Shown here one piece after another: positions 54,811-62,737 of a stretch of DNA of 64,000 nt. The notes under the pieces were generated by a model, which was not told the origin of the DNA, ran no database searches, and was given only the letters and a program-made list of their open reading frames with translations. The translations under genes were made by a program, and so were the position numbers. The stretch is from Aliagarivorans taiwanensis DSM 22990 (GTDB lineage: Bacteria > Pseudomonadota > Gammaproteobacteria > Enterobacterales > Celerinatantimonadaceae): positions 124,001-188,000 of the forward strand of contig NZ_AUBZ01000002.1 in the NCBI RefSeq assembly GCF_000429505.1, read 5' to 3'. How positions within the stretch are numbered: position 1 is the first letter of the stretch; every line of letters starts with the position of its first letter.

Positions 54811-56160
54811 CTATTTAACTCCCAATGTCGACGCGGTTTGATCCAAACTGCGGCGGATCAGCGTCAGCATTAAATCAATCTCTTCAATGGTCATCACCAG
54901 CGGCGGTGAGATAATCATGGTATCGCCACAGGCGCGCATGATGATGCCGTTCTCGATGCAGATATCGCGACAGACAACGCCGGCCTGGCGTGACTTGGCA
55001 AAACGCCCCATGGTTTGCTTGTTGGCGACCAGTTCGAGTGCGGCCACAAAGCCGCAGCTGCGCGCCTCACCAACCAGTGGGTGCTCGGCCAGCTTGGCCC
55101 ATTGCTCGGCGAGGTAGGGGGCTAATTGCTCGCCGACTCGAGCCACATGGCCCTCGCTCTCCAGCAGCTCAATATTTTTAAGCGCAACGGCGCAGGCGGC
55201 TGGGTGGCCGCTGTAGGTAAAGCCGTGGGCGAACTCGGTATCGGCATCAATCAACACCTGCGCCACTTCGTCGCTGACCATTACCGCGCCCAGCGGCAGA
55301 TAGCCCGAGGTAATGCCCTTGGCCAGGCACATCAAATCGGGGTGGATATTAAAGGTTTGGCTGGCGAACCAGTTGCCGGTGCGGCCAAAGCCACAGATCA
55401 CCTCATCGGCCACCAACAGGATTTGGTACTTGTCGCAGATCCGCTGGATCTCCGGCCAGTAGCTATCCGGTGGAATGATTACCCCGCCTGCGCCTTGGAT
55501 CGGTTCGGCGATAAAGGCGGCGACCTTGTCCTCACCCAGCTCTAAGATCTTCTGCTCAAGCTGAGCGGCGCGCTCTAAACCGAAGCTGTGCGGGTCTTGT
55601 CCTTGGCCTTCACCAAACCAATAAGGCTGGTCGATATGTTCGATATTGGGCAACGGCAGGCCGCCTTGGGCATGCATAAATTCCATGCCGCCGAGGCTGG
55701 CACCGGCCATGGTCGAGCCATGGTAGGCGTTGTGGCGGCTGATAATCACCTGTTTGTCAGGGTGGCCTTTGCTGGTCCAGTAGTGGCGCACCATCCGCAC
55801 CACGGTGTCGTTACACTCCGAGCCGGAGCCGGTAAAAAAGGCGCGATTGAGATCCCCGGGGCACAGCTCTGCCAGCTTCTGAGAGAGCGCCATCGCTGGC
55901 GGGTGGGTGCTTTGAAAGAACAGGTTGTAATAGGGGAGCTGGCGCATCTGCGCGGCGGCGGCTTCGACTAACTCGTCGCGGCCGTAGCCGAGATTCACGC
56001 ACCACAGACCGGCCATGCCATCGAGCAGGCGATTGCCCTTGTTGTCGAATACAAACACGCCTTCGGCGCGTTCGATAACCCGCGGCCCAGTCTGGTTGAG
56101 CTGTTTGTAGTTGGAAAATGGCGGTAGACAATAGTCGGCGCTGAGCTGTTGCATATTCAC
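54811..56160 (-). CDS. spuC: putrescine (polyamine) aminotransferase, SpuC type
   Basis: PLP-dependent class III aminotransferase, 449 residues, similar to Pseudomonas SpuC, which transfers the amino group of putrescine to pyruvate. Features: GMAGLWCVNLGYG, FFTGSGSECNDTVVRMVRHYW, SRHNAYHGSTMAGASLGGM, the cofactor aspartate in LLVADEVICGFGRTGNWFASQ, the PLP lysine in LAKGITSGYLPLGAVMVS and HGFTYSGHPAACAVALKN. It gives the cell a route from putrescine to 4-aminobutanal that does not use glutamylation. It lies 24 bases after the ligase gene and 71 before potF, in the same operon. Confidence 0.87.
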   Translation of the reverse strand: MNMQQLSADYCLPPFSNYKQLNQTGPRVIERAEGVFVFDNKGNRLLDGMAGLWCVNLGYGRDELVEAAAAQMRQLPYYNLFFQSTHPPAMALSQKLAELCPGDLNRAFFTGSGSECNDTVVRMVRHYWTSKGHPDKQVIISRHNAYHGSTMAGASLGGMEFMHAQGGLPLPNIEHIDQPYWFGEGQGQDPHSFGLERAAQLEQKILELGEDKVAAFIAEPIQGAGGVIIPPDSYWPEIQRICDKYQILLVADEVICGFGRTGNWFASQTFNIHPDLMCLAKGITSGYLPLGAVMVSDEVAQVLIDADTEFAHGFTYSGHPAACAVALKNIELLESEGHVARVGEQLAPYLAEQWAKLAEHPLVGEARSCGFVAALELVANKQTMGRFAKSRQAGVVCRDICIENGIIMRACGDTMIISPPLVMTIEEIDLMLTLIRRSLDQTASTLGVK

Positions 56161-56183
56161 CTCAAAATTATCGTTAACAAGGG

Positions 56184-57515
56184 CTAGACGTTGAGCAGCA
56201 GGTACTCGCGTTCCCAGGAGCTGATGACCTTGAAGTAGGTCTGATACTCCTTGCGTTTTACTGCCACGTAGCAGTTCACGAAGTGCTCGCCCAACAGCTC
56301 TTTAAGCTCGTCACTTCGCTCTAGTTTGAACAGTGCCTCTTCCAAGGTGCCGGGCAGGGCATAGCGGTGCTCGCTGACATCGCGGGTCTCTTGGGCATTG
56401 GGTTTTAGCCCGCGCTTCATGCCCAAGTAGCCGCAAGCTAGGGTGACAGCCATGGCCAGATAGGGGTTGGCATCGGCGCCGGCAAAACGGTTTTCCACAC
56501 GGCGATTGGCGGGATCGGCCCGGGGGACGCGTAAACCGACGCTGCGGTTATCTACGCCCCATTGCAGGTTAATGGGGGCGGAGTCGCCGAACATCAGCCG
56601 CCGATAGCTATTCACATTGGGGGCATAGAAGGAGATCGCGGCCGGGGTAAAGTGTTGTAACCCAGCCAAATAGCTGGAGAACATGGCACTGGCTTGGCCA
56701 TCGGGCTGGCTAAACAGGTTGTTGCCGTTGCCATCTAACAGGCTTTGGTGGATGTGCATGGCACTGCCGGGCTCGTGCTCCATTGGCTTGGCCATAAAGG
56801 TGGCGTAGATATCGTGGGCCAGGGCTGCCTCGCGCATGGTGCGTTTAAACAGGAACACTTGGTCACACAAGTTGAGTGCTTCGCCGTGGTCGAAGTTGAT
56901 CTCCATCTGCGCCGCGCCGGACTCATGTACCAGCGTGTCCACCTCCAGCTGCTGGATATCGCAGTAGTCGTACATGTCCTCGAACACCGGATCAAACTCG
57001 TTGACCGCGTCGATGCTAAAGGACTGGCGAGCGGTTTCCGGGCGGCCGTTGCGCCCTTCCGGTGGCTGCAGCGGGTAATCCCAGTCGAGGTTTTTCTTCA
57101 CTAAGAAGAACTCCAGCTCGGGAGCTACGATGGGTCGCCAGCCTTCATCTTCATAGAGTTTGAGTACCCGCTTTAGCACTGAACGAGGGGCAAAGCCGAT
57201 CAACTCGCCGCTGCTGTCGAAGCAGTCGTGGATCAGTTGGGCGGTGGGCTCCTTGGCCCAGGGGACTAAGCGCAGGCTGGATTCATCGGGCTCCAGCTGC
57301 ATATCTTTCTCGGTCCAGTCGAACAGGCCCTCGTCTTCCGGCCATTCGCCGGTGACGGTTTGGAAGAAGATGGATTCGGGCAGGCGCATACCGCCTTCGC
57401 GCAGGTATTTCTTGGCCGGGATAATCTTACCCCGGGCGTTACCGGTGAGGTCGGGGATCAGACATTCAACCTCGGTAATCTGGTGTTGTGCAAACCACTT
57501 GGCGATACTTTCCAT
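56184..57515 (-). CDS. glutamine-synthetase-family polyamine ligase (first copy)
   Basis: Glutamine synthetase fold enzyme, about 443 residues, likely a glutamylpolyamine synthetase that joins glutamate to putrescine or a related amine using ATP. Metal and substrate boxes are visible: APELEFFLV, QLEVDTLVHESGAAQMEINFDHGEALNLCDQ, MAKPMEHEPGSAMHIHQSL, YAPNVNSYRRLMFGDSAPINLQWGVDNRSVGLRVP and RVENRFAGADANPYLAMA. This is the SpuB-like branch, distinct from the divergent ligase at 57711. ATG at 57515 is preferred (AAGGTG six bases before it); a GTG at 57539 would add eight residues. First gene of the uptake and degradation operon. Confidence 0.87.
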   Translation of the reverse strand: MESIAKWFAQHQITEVECLIPDLTGNARGKIIPAKKYLREGGMRLPESIFFQTVTGEWPEDEGLFDWTEKDMQLEPDESSLRLVPWAKEPTAQLIHDCFDSSGELIGFAPRSVLKRVLKLYEDEGWRPIVAPELEFFLVKKNLDWDYPLQPPEGRNGRPETARQSFSIDAVNEFDPVFEDMYDYCDIQQLEVDTLVHESGAAQMEINFDHGEALNLCDQVFLFKRTMREAALAHDIYATFMAKPMEHEPGSAMHIHQSLLDGNGNNLFSQPDGQASAMFSSYLAGLQHFTPAAISFYAPNVNSYRRLMFGDSAPINLQWGVDNRSVGLRVPRADPANRRVENRFAGADANPYLAMAVTLACGYLGMKRGLKPNAQETRDVSEHRYALPGTLEEALFKLERSDELKELLGEHFVNCYVAVKRKEYQTYFKVISSWEREYLLLNV

Positions 57516-57539
57516 AGTCACCTTTTTCACAGGGTCCAC

Positions 57540-57710
57540 AGTTTGATGTGGGCCGTCCTTTGAACATTATTTGCACATTAAGCATCGTCAGCTGATGACA
57601 AAAAGTCAATCAGCTGTTAAATATTTTGAAACAAAAACAGTCTCTACTGCCAAAGTTGCATGCTGAATTTGCGTTATACTGAACGCTAACGACGACATGG
57701 GAGGGATACC
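57540..57710. promoter_or_regulatory. divergent control region between the two polyamine ligases
   Basis: TGAACATTAT (57561-57570) and TATACTGAACG (57675-57684) resemble the PuuR box and the sites before puuC. The second overlaps a likely -10 (TATACT) for the plus-strand ligase. Both divergent operons could be repressed from here. Confidence 0.4.
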
Positions 57711-59099
57711 GTGTTCCAGCTGAAATCCACGCAAACGCTAGATAAAGGCTCCAGCCAATCGGCCTTGGAGCAGGAAGTTGCAGATTTTCTGGCTGCCAAT
57801 CCGCAGTTAGAGAGCATCGACCTGATGCTCAGCGATATCAATGGGGTGATTCGCGGAAAACGGATTGAACCCGACAGCTTGGGCAAGATTGCCAAAGAAG
57901 GCATGTGCCTGCCTGCCTCGGTGTTTGCGCTGGATATCTGTGGCGAAACCGTCGAGGAGACCGGACTGGGCTTTGCCCAAGGCGATGCCGATCGGCTGTG
58001 CTTTATGGTGCCGGGCAGTCTCTGTTTGATTCCTTGGAAGCCGCAGGCCGCACAGGTGTTAGTCAGCATGTTCGAGCTTGATCATCGTCCCTTCTATGCC
58101 GACCCACGTCATTTACTCGAAACCCAGTTAGCCCGCTTGCACGAACAAAGCTTGTTTCCTTGTGTCGCCATTGAGTGGGAGTTCTACCTACTCGACCCCA
58201 AAGCCGATAACGAAGGCCAGCCGCGCCCGCCGATCCTACCCAAAGCCAAGCAGCGCATGCAGCAAACTCAAGTTTATTCATTGGATGAGTTGGACGAGTT
58301 CGAGGTGTTTATCCATGACGTGCACCTCGCTTGCCATGCCCAAGGCATTCCCAGCGACAATGTGATTGCCGAGTATGCGCCCGGCCAGTTTGAGGTGAAC
58401 CTGCGTCATCAGCATGACCCGATGTTGGCCTGCGATCAGGCGATATTGCTAAAACGTACCATCAAGGCGATCGCCAAGCAGCACGGCTACGTGGCAACCT
58501 TTATGGCCAAACCTTACGCCGAGCACAGCGGCAATGGCTGCCATATGCACCTGAGCTTACTCGATGGGCAGGGGGAGAACCTGTTCGCCACTCAGCCTGC
58601 TTTGCTCGAACAGGCGGTGGCGGGGGTGTTGGACACCCTGCCCGATGCCATCGCCCTGCTGGCCCCCAATGCCAACTCCTACCGCCGCTTCCAGCCGGAT
58701 ATGTTTGTGCCCTTGCATGCCAACTGGGGCTGGGACAACCGCACGGTAGCGCTGCGCATCCCCTCGGGTACCGAGGAAAACACCCGTATCGAGAATCGTG
58801 TCGCCGGCGCCGACTGTAACCCCTACATCGCCATGGCCAGTATGCTGGCCGGGCTGCAACGCGGGATCAGCGAAAAGCTAAGCTGCCCAGCTCCTTGCGA
58901 AGGGGATGCCGGCGGCGTTGGGCCGACCTTGCCGTTGCATTGGCCGCAGGCCTTGGAACAGTTCCAAGACAGTGTGCTCTATCGTGAGTTGGGTGAGAAT
59001 TTTAGCCATGTGTATTTAGCGAACAAGCAGCATGAACTGCAGCGTTTTGAGGCCAGTGTCTCTCCGCTGGAACAACGTTGGTACCAACAACAGGTGTAG
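57711..59099 (+). CDS. puuA: gamma-glutamylputrescine synthetase PuuA
   Basis: Glutamine-synthetase-fold ligase, 462 residues, and the closer match to E. coli PuuA of the two copies: LMLSDINGVIRGKRIEPDSL, LPASVFALDICGETVEETGLGFAQGDADR, VAIEWEFYLLD, AEYAPGQFEVNLRHQHD, ATFMAKPYAEHSGNGCHMHLSLLD, APNANSYRRFQPDMFVPLHANWGWDNRTVALRIP, RIENRVAGADCNPYIAMA. It catalyses the first step of the Puu pathway. GTG start behind GGGAGGG. Followed eight bases after its stop by puuB, and divergent from the first ligase. Confidence 0.92.
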   Translation: MFQLKSTQTLDKGSSQSALEQEVADFLAANPQLESIDLMLSDINGVIRGKRIEPDSLGKIAKEGMCLPASVFALDICGETVEETGLGFAQGDADRLCFMVPGSLCLIPWKPQAAQVLVSMFELDHRPFYADPRHLLETQLARLHEQSLFPCVAIEWEFYLLDPKADNEGQPRPPILPKAKQRMQQTQVYSLDELDEFEVFIHDVHLACHAQGIPSDNVIAEYAPGQFEVNLRHQHDPMLACDQAILLKRTIKAIAKQHGYVATFMAKPYAEHSGNGCHMHLSLLDGQGENLFATQPALLEQAVAGVLDTLPDAIALLAPNANSYRRFQPDMFVPLHANWGWDNRTVALRIPSGTEENTRIENRVAGADCNPYIAMASMLAGLQRGISEKLSCPAPCEGDAGGVGPTLPLHWPQALEQFQDSVLYRELGENFSHVYLANKQHELQRFEASVSPLEQRWYQQQV

Positions 59100-59107
59100 G
59101 AGGCCTT

Positions 59108-60385
59108 ATGGCGCGCGATGACAACGCTTCGTACTATTGGGCTTCGGCCAATCAACAGTTTGATTTAGACCCTCTGCGCGGCGAACAGCAGTTCGATGTG
59201 GCCGTCGTGGGGGCCGGTATCACCGGCCTGACGAGCGCCTTAGCGCTGGCAGAGCGTGGCTACAAGGTGTGTGTATTGGAAGGCCAAACGGTGGGCTTTG
59301 GTGCATCGGGGCGCAGCGGCGGACAAGCGATTTTTGGCTGGGCGGCCGAGCAAGATACTTTGGAAAAACTGGTGGGCAAGCAAGATGCCCGCACACTGTG
59401 GGAGTTAGCGTTGGAAGGACTGGCGCTGACCAAGCAGAACATCGCCAAGTACCATATCGACTGCGACTGGCAAGACGGTATGGCGCATCTGGGGATCAAG
59501 CCGCGGCATGCGCTGGATCTGGAAGAGTGGTATCACAGCCTGACCGAAGATTATGGCTATCAAGGGCTCGAGCTGTGGGACAAGCAACAGCTCGAGCAGC
59601 AGCTCGGCAGTACTCGCTACAACAGCGCGATTTTCGATCCCAACAGTGGCCACCTGCACCCCTTAAATTACACCCTTGGCCTGGCCAAGGCAGCGCTCGG
59701 GGCTGGCGTGAGCATCTTTGAGCACTCCCCGGTGACCAAGCTTGAGCGAGGTCCATCGACTTGCCTCCTCACTTCGCAAGGGCAAGTGCGTTGCCAGCAT
59801 GTGGTATTGGCGTGCAATGCCTATATGCAGGGGCTGGAGTCTAAGCTGGAGTCGAAGGTGATGCCGGTGGGCACCTATATCTGCGCCACCAAGCCATTGG
59901 GGCAAGAGCGCGCCGAGCAGCTGATCCGCAACAATATGGCGGTGTGCGATATCAACTTCGTACTGGATTACTACCGCCGCTCGGTTGACCATCGCATGCT
60001 GTTTGGCGGGCGAGTTAGCTATTCCGGTGTGGCGCCGTGCGATCTGGCAGCCACCATGGCCAAGCGGATGCGCTGGGTGTTCCCGCAGCTAAGCCATGAC
60101 GAGGTGGAGTTTGCCTGGGGCGGCAATGTGGCAATTACCATGAATCGCGCGCCCCACTTTGGCCGACTGGAGGATAACATCTACTTTGCCCAAGGCTTTT
60201 CCGGCCACGGTATCGCAGCGACGGCGCTGGCCGGCTCGTTGATGGCCGAAGCGGTGGCCGGCACCGCCGAGCGTTTGGATGTGTTCGAGAAGATCCCGCA
60301 TTACCCTTTCCCGGGCGGGCGTTTGCTGCGCACGCCAGCGCTAGTGTTGGCAATGGCCTACTACCGGATTCGGGATCTGCTTTAA
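59108..60385 (+). CDS. puuB: gamma-glutamylputrescine oxidoreductase PuuB
   Basis: FAD-dependent amine oxidase of the DAO fold, 425 residues, that converts gamma-glutamylputrescine to the aldehyde with release of ammonia and hydrogen peroxide. N-terminal FAD loop DVAVVGAGITGLTSALALAERGYKVCVLE (residues about 31-59), then GFGASGRSGGQAIFGW, PVGTYICATKPL, DYYRRSVDHRMLFGGRVSYSG and FAQGFSGHGIAATALAGSLMAEAVAG near the C-terminus. ATG is fixed by AGGAGG immediately before it. Operon with puuA. A terminator follows. Confidence 0.9.
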   Translation: MARDDNASYYWASANQQFDLDPLRGEQQFDVAVVGAGITGLTSALALAERGYKVCVLEGQTVGFGASGRSGGQAIFGWAAEQDTLEKLVGKQDARTLWELALEGLALTKQNIAKYHIDCDWQDGMAHLGIKPRHALDLEEWYHSLTEDYGYQGLELWDKQQLEQQLGSTRYNSAIFDPNSGHLHPLNYTLGLAKAALGAGVSIFEHSPVTKLERGPSTCLLTSQGQVRCQHVVLACNAYMQGLESKLESKVMPVGTYICATKPLGQERAEQLIRNNMAVCDINFVLDYYRRSVDHRMLFGGRVSYSGVAPCDLAATMAKRMRWVFPQLSHDEVEFAWGGNVAITMNRAPHFGRLEDNIYFAQGFSGHGIAATALAGSLMAEAVAGTAERLDVFEKIPHYPFPGGRLLRTPALVLAMAYYRIRDLL

Positions 60386-60404
60386 CACCATGTGTTATCC
60401 CACC

Positions 60405-60434
60405 AAAGAGCCTCTGTTATGCGAGGCTCTTTTC
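60405..60434 (+). terminator. terminator after puuB
   Basis: AAAGAGCCTC, eight-base loop, GAGGCTCTTTT. Confidence 0.85.
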
Positions 60435-60513
60435 ATTTTCTGCGTGGGTTTTATACTGCGGGTGGGCGTCACGCTCTAACAATTACACAACAAAAGTACT
60501 GGGAAAGTGAACA

Positions 60514-61485
60514 ATGTACAAAACTGCGATCTCTTCGCTCTATCCACAGGCAAGCCGAATGGTATACGGCTGCATGGGGCTGGGCGGCGACTGGACTGAG
60601 AACCCATATAACAGCGGGCATGTCGAGCAAGCGGCTGCAGCCATCGATGCAGCCATGGAAATCGGCATCAACTTCTTTGACCATGCCGATATCTACACCC
60701 GTGGCAAGGCCGAGCAAGTGTTCGGCGAGGTGCTGGCACAGCGCGCTGGCCTGCGTGAACAGCTGATTATCCAATCTAAATGCGGTATCCGCTTCGAAGA
60801 CCAACACGGCTGCGGTCGCTATGACTGGTCGCGAGAGCATATTTTGCGCTCGGTGGAGCAAAGTCTGAACAACCTGAAGACCGACTATCTGGATATCTTG
60901 TTACTGCACCGCCCGGATCCGCTGGCAGACGTACATGAAGTGGCTGAGGTATTCGAGCAGTTGCGCAGCCAAGGCGTGGTGAAGCATTTTGGTGTGTCTA
61001 ACATGCAGGCAGCGCAGATGGCCTATCTGCAAAGTGTGCTGCCAGAGCCGCTGGTGGCGAACCAACTGGAGTTGAGCCTGTCCCATCTCGATTGGTTGGA
61101 GCAGGGCATTGGCGAGAACAATGGCTTTGGCAAGAATCTGGCGTTCACTCCGGGCACCCTGGAGTACTGTGCCCAGCACAAGGTGCAGATCCAAGCATGG
61201 GGCAGCCTGTCGCAGGGGCGCTTCTCTGGTCGCCACTTCGATGATGCCTCGGACGCTGAGCGCCACACGGCCGAGTTGGTGGCGCGTTATGCCGATGAAC
61301 TAGGGGCTAGCCGAGAGGCGGTGGTACTGGCTTGGCTGATGCGCCATCCTGTTGGGATTCAACCGGTTATCGGCTCTGCCAACGTGGATCGAATTAAGGC
61401 CTGCGCCGGTGCAGATCAGCTTGAACTGAGCCGCGAGCAATGGTATCAACTGTATGTGAGTTCTCGAGGTAATCCATTACCTTAG
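60514..61485 (+). CDS. YdhF-type aldo/keto reductase
   Basis: NADPH-dependent reductase of the AKR superfamily, 323 residues, a TIM barrel. The catalytic tetrad is visible as aspartate and tyrosine in NFFDHADIYTRGKAE, lysine in IIQSKCGIRFE and histidine in ILLLHRPDPLADVHEV. VKHFGVSNMQAAQMAYLQ, and a C-terminal VGIQPVIGSANVDRIK that binds the cofactor, are typical of the YdhF branch. It has its own space from puuB (terminator between), so a role in polyamine metabolism is not implied. Substrate unknown. Confidence 0.83.
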   Translation: MYKTAISSLYPQASRMVYGCMGLGGDWTENPYNSGHVEQAAAAIDAAMEIGINFFDHADIYTRGKAEQVFGEVLAQRAGLREQLIIQSKCGIRFEDQHGCGRYDWSREHILRSVEQSLNNLKTDYLDILLLHRPDPLADVHEVAEVFEQLRSQGVVKHFGVSNMQAAQMAYLQSVLPEPLVANQLELSLSHLDWLEQGIGENNGFGKNLAFTPGTLEYCAQHKVQIQAWGSLSQGRFSGRHFDDASDAERHTAELVARYADELGASREAVVLAWLMRHPVGIQPVIGSANVDRIKACAGADQLELSREQWYQLYVSSRGNPLP

Positions 61486-61530
61486 AGGCTTTGCCGCGCA
61501 AGCGTTGGCGTGTTTTAAGCCGTTTGTTGA

Positions 61531-61557
61531 TTTCCTGAGCAAACAGGAAATTTTTTC
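61531..61557 (+). terminator. terminator after the aldo/keto reductase
   Basis: ATTTCCTG, loop AGCAAA, CAGGAAAT and TTTTT. Confidence 0.9.
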
Positions 61558-61568
61558 GAAGAAACGGC

Positions 61569-61597
61569 TTTACAAGGGGGGGCGACTTCCCTAATAT
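61569..61597 (+). promoter_or_regulatory. sigma-70 promoter of the tRNA array
   Basis: TTTACA (61569-61574), 17 bases, TAATAT (61592-61597), then a GC-rich discriminator, as in stringently controlled stable-RNA promoters. The first tRNA begins 20 bases downstream. Confidence 0.75.
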
Positions 61598-61616
61598 ACG
61601 CCTCCGCCAGCGTTGA

Positions 61617-61693
61617 GCACCCGTAGCTCAGCTGGATAGAGCGTCGCCCTCCGGAGGCGAAGGTCACAGGTTCGACTCCTGTCGGGTGCGCCA
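61617..61693 (+). tRNA. tRNA-Arg (anticodon CCG)
   Basis: 77 bases with encoded CCA. Acceptor GCACCCG/CGGGTGC, anticodon stem TCGCC/GGCGA, loop CTCCGGA with CCG at 61651-61653, T loop TTCGACT. Reads codon CGG. First gene of the array. Confidence 0.96.
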
Positions 61694-61719
61694 TGTGGCA
61701 ACAAGCTCTAAAAAACAAT

Positions 61720-61796
61720 GGTGGGTATAGCTCAGTTGGTAGAGCCCCGGATTGTGATTCCGGTTGTCGTGGGTTCAAATCCCATTACTCACCCCA
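61720..61796 (+). tRNA. tRNA-His (anticodon GTG)
   Basis: Acceptor GTGGGTA/TACTCAC with the extra G at position -1 (61720) opposite discriminator C, the identity mark of tRNA-His. Anticodon GTG at 61754-61756. CCA encoded. Confidence 0.95.
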
Positions 61797-61799
61797 CTT

Positions 61800-61886
61800 G
61801 CGAAGGTGGTGAAATTGGTAGACACGCTAGCTTCAGGTGCTAGTGGCTTAACGGCCGTGGGGGTTCAAGTCCCCCCCTTCGCACCA
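61800..61886 (+). tRNA. tRNA-Leu (anticodon CAG), copy 1
   Basis: 87 bases, class II with a long variable arm (GTGGCTTAACGGCCGT). Acceptor GCGAAGG/CCTTCGC, anticodon CAG at 61834-61836, CCA encoded. A CATAATCTT/AAGATTATG hairpin follows. Confidence 0.95.
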
Positions 61887-61965
61887 TAATCTTCTCGAAG
61901 ATTATGAAACCTGACGATGAGCTTTTTTTGGTAGCGCATCGTTAATAGGGTAAACCAAAACTTGT

Positions 61966-61994
61966 CGGTGAATAGCGCAGTTTGGTAGCGCATC
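61966..61994 (+). pseudogene. 5' fragment of tRNA-Pro
   Basis: The first 29 bases equal those of the intact tRNA-Pro (acceptor strand and D arm, CGGTGAATAGCGCAGTTTGG and on), then the sequence changes to TCGCGAAGCTCATAAAGAGC and no anticodon arm or 3' half follows. The shared tract begins before the tRNA at CCAAAA (61954), so it is a duplicated block, not chance. Confidence 0.8.
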
Positions 61995-62062
61995 GTCGCG
62001 AAGCTCATAAAGAGCGGGACCTGAGGTCACAAACCTCAGCAAGTAATTTAGCCAAAATTTGT

Positions 62063-62139
<77 letters not shown>

Positions 62140-62150
62140 CTATTTTGAAG

Positions 62151-62173
62151 ACCCGCTCGTTGAGCGGGTTTTT
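62151..62173 (+). terminator. terminator after tRNA-Pro copy 1
   Basis: ACCCGCTC, loop GTT, GAGCGGGT and TTTT. Transcription must read through or restart for the second Leu-Pro pair. Confidence 0.8.
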
Positions 62174-62179
62174 CTATAG

Positions 62180-62207
62180 ATGGGTTTTAACCCATTACTC
62201 ACCCCAT
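62180..62207 (+). pseudogene. 3' fragment of tRNA-His
   Basis: TGGGTTTTAACCCATTACTC and the following ACCCCA match the T arm and acceptor end of the intact tRNA-His with a few changes in the T loop. It lies three bases before tRNA-Leu copy 2, the same order and spacing as His-Leu in the first set. Confidence 0.8.
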
Positions 62208-62209
62208 TT

Positions 62210-62296
62210 GCGAAGGTGGTGAAATTGGTAGACACGCTAGCTTCAGGTGCTAGTGACTTAACGGTCGTGGGGGTTCAAGTCCCCCCCTTCGCACCA
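62210..62296 (+). tRNA. tRNA-Leu (anticodon CAG), copy 2
   Basis: Identical to copy 1 except two substitutions in the variable arm (GTGACTTAACGGTC). Anticodon CAG at 62244-62246. Followed by the same kind of ATAATCTT hairpin with a changed loop. Confidence 0.95.
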
Positions 62297-62322
62297 TAAT
62301 CTTCTGAAAGATTATGACCTGT

Positions 62323-62399
<77 letters not shown>

Positions 62400-62407
62400 C
62401 CTTCCGA

Positions 62408-62435
62408 AGCCCTGCTCAATCGAGCAGGGCTTTTT
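62408..62435 (+). terminator. terminator after tRNA-Pro copy 2
   Basis: AGCCCTGCTC, loop AATC, GAGCAGGGCT, TTTT. Confidence 0.9.
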
Positions 62436-62440
62436 CGTTT

Positions 62441-62636
62441 GCCCAATGAAAGTGCCTGCGCATCTTCGCGAAGCCAATAAAGAGCGGACCAGAGGGGGCC
62501 GAAGGCCCGAATCCCTCTTCACCGACCACTTTTCGAAAGCCCAATGAACGTGCTAGCGCATCGTCGCGAAGCCAATAAAAAGCGGACCAGAGGGGGCCGA
62601 AGGCCCGAATCCCTCTTCACCGACCACTTTTCGAAA
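62441..62636 (+). repeat. tandem 98-bp repeat derived from tRNA-Pro
   Basis: Two direct units of exactly 98 bases (62441-62538 and 62539-62636) with few differences. Each contains a D-arm remnant GCGCATC, an inserted TCGCGAAGCCAATAAAGAGC-like block in place of the anticodon arm, then GGACCAGAGG and a changed T arm (GGGCCGAAGGCCCGAATCCC) and the intact acceptor end CTCTTCACCGACCA of tRNA-Pro. They cannot fold as tRNA because the 5' acceptor strand is missing. Confidence 0.85.
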
Positions 62637-62664
62637 GCCCTGCTCAATCGAGCGGGGCTTTTTT
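62635..62664 (+). terminator. terminator closing the tRNA array
   Basis: AAGCCCTGCTC, loop AATC, GAGCGGGGCTT with one T-G pair, and TTTTTT. Near copy of the terminator at 62408, so it was duplicated with the repeat. Confidence 0.85.
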
Positions 62665-62684
62665 CGTTTAAGCCCAATATATCC

Positions 62685-62712
62685 ATTAAAAAAGCCCGCA
62701 AAATGCGGGCTT
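62685..62712 (-). terminator. terminator of the Rel/Spo-like gene
   Basis: On the minus strand AAGCCCGCA, loop TTT, TGCGGGCTT is followed by TTTTTT; it lies 26 bases after the stop of the gene at 62738. Confidence 0.85.
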
Positions 62713-62737
62713 AGAAAGTCAGACTTAAGCTGTTAGC

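Noticed and set aside
61515-61778. Open frame on the minus strand across tRNA-Arg and tRNA-His
   Set aside because: It covers a terminator, a promoter and two certain tRNAs, so it cannot be a gene.
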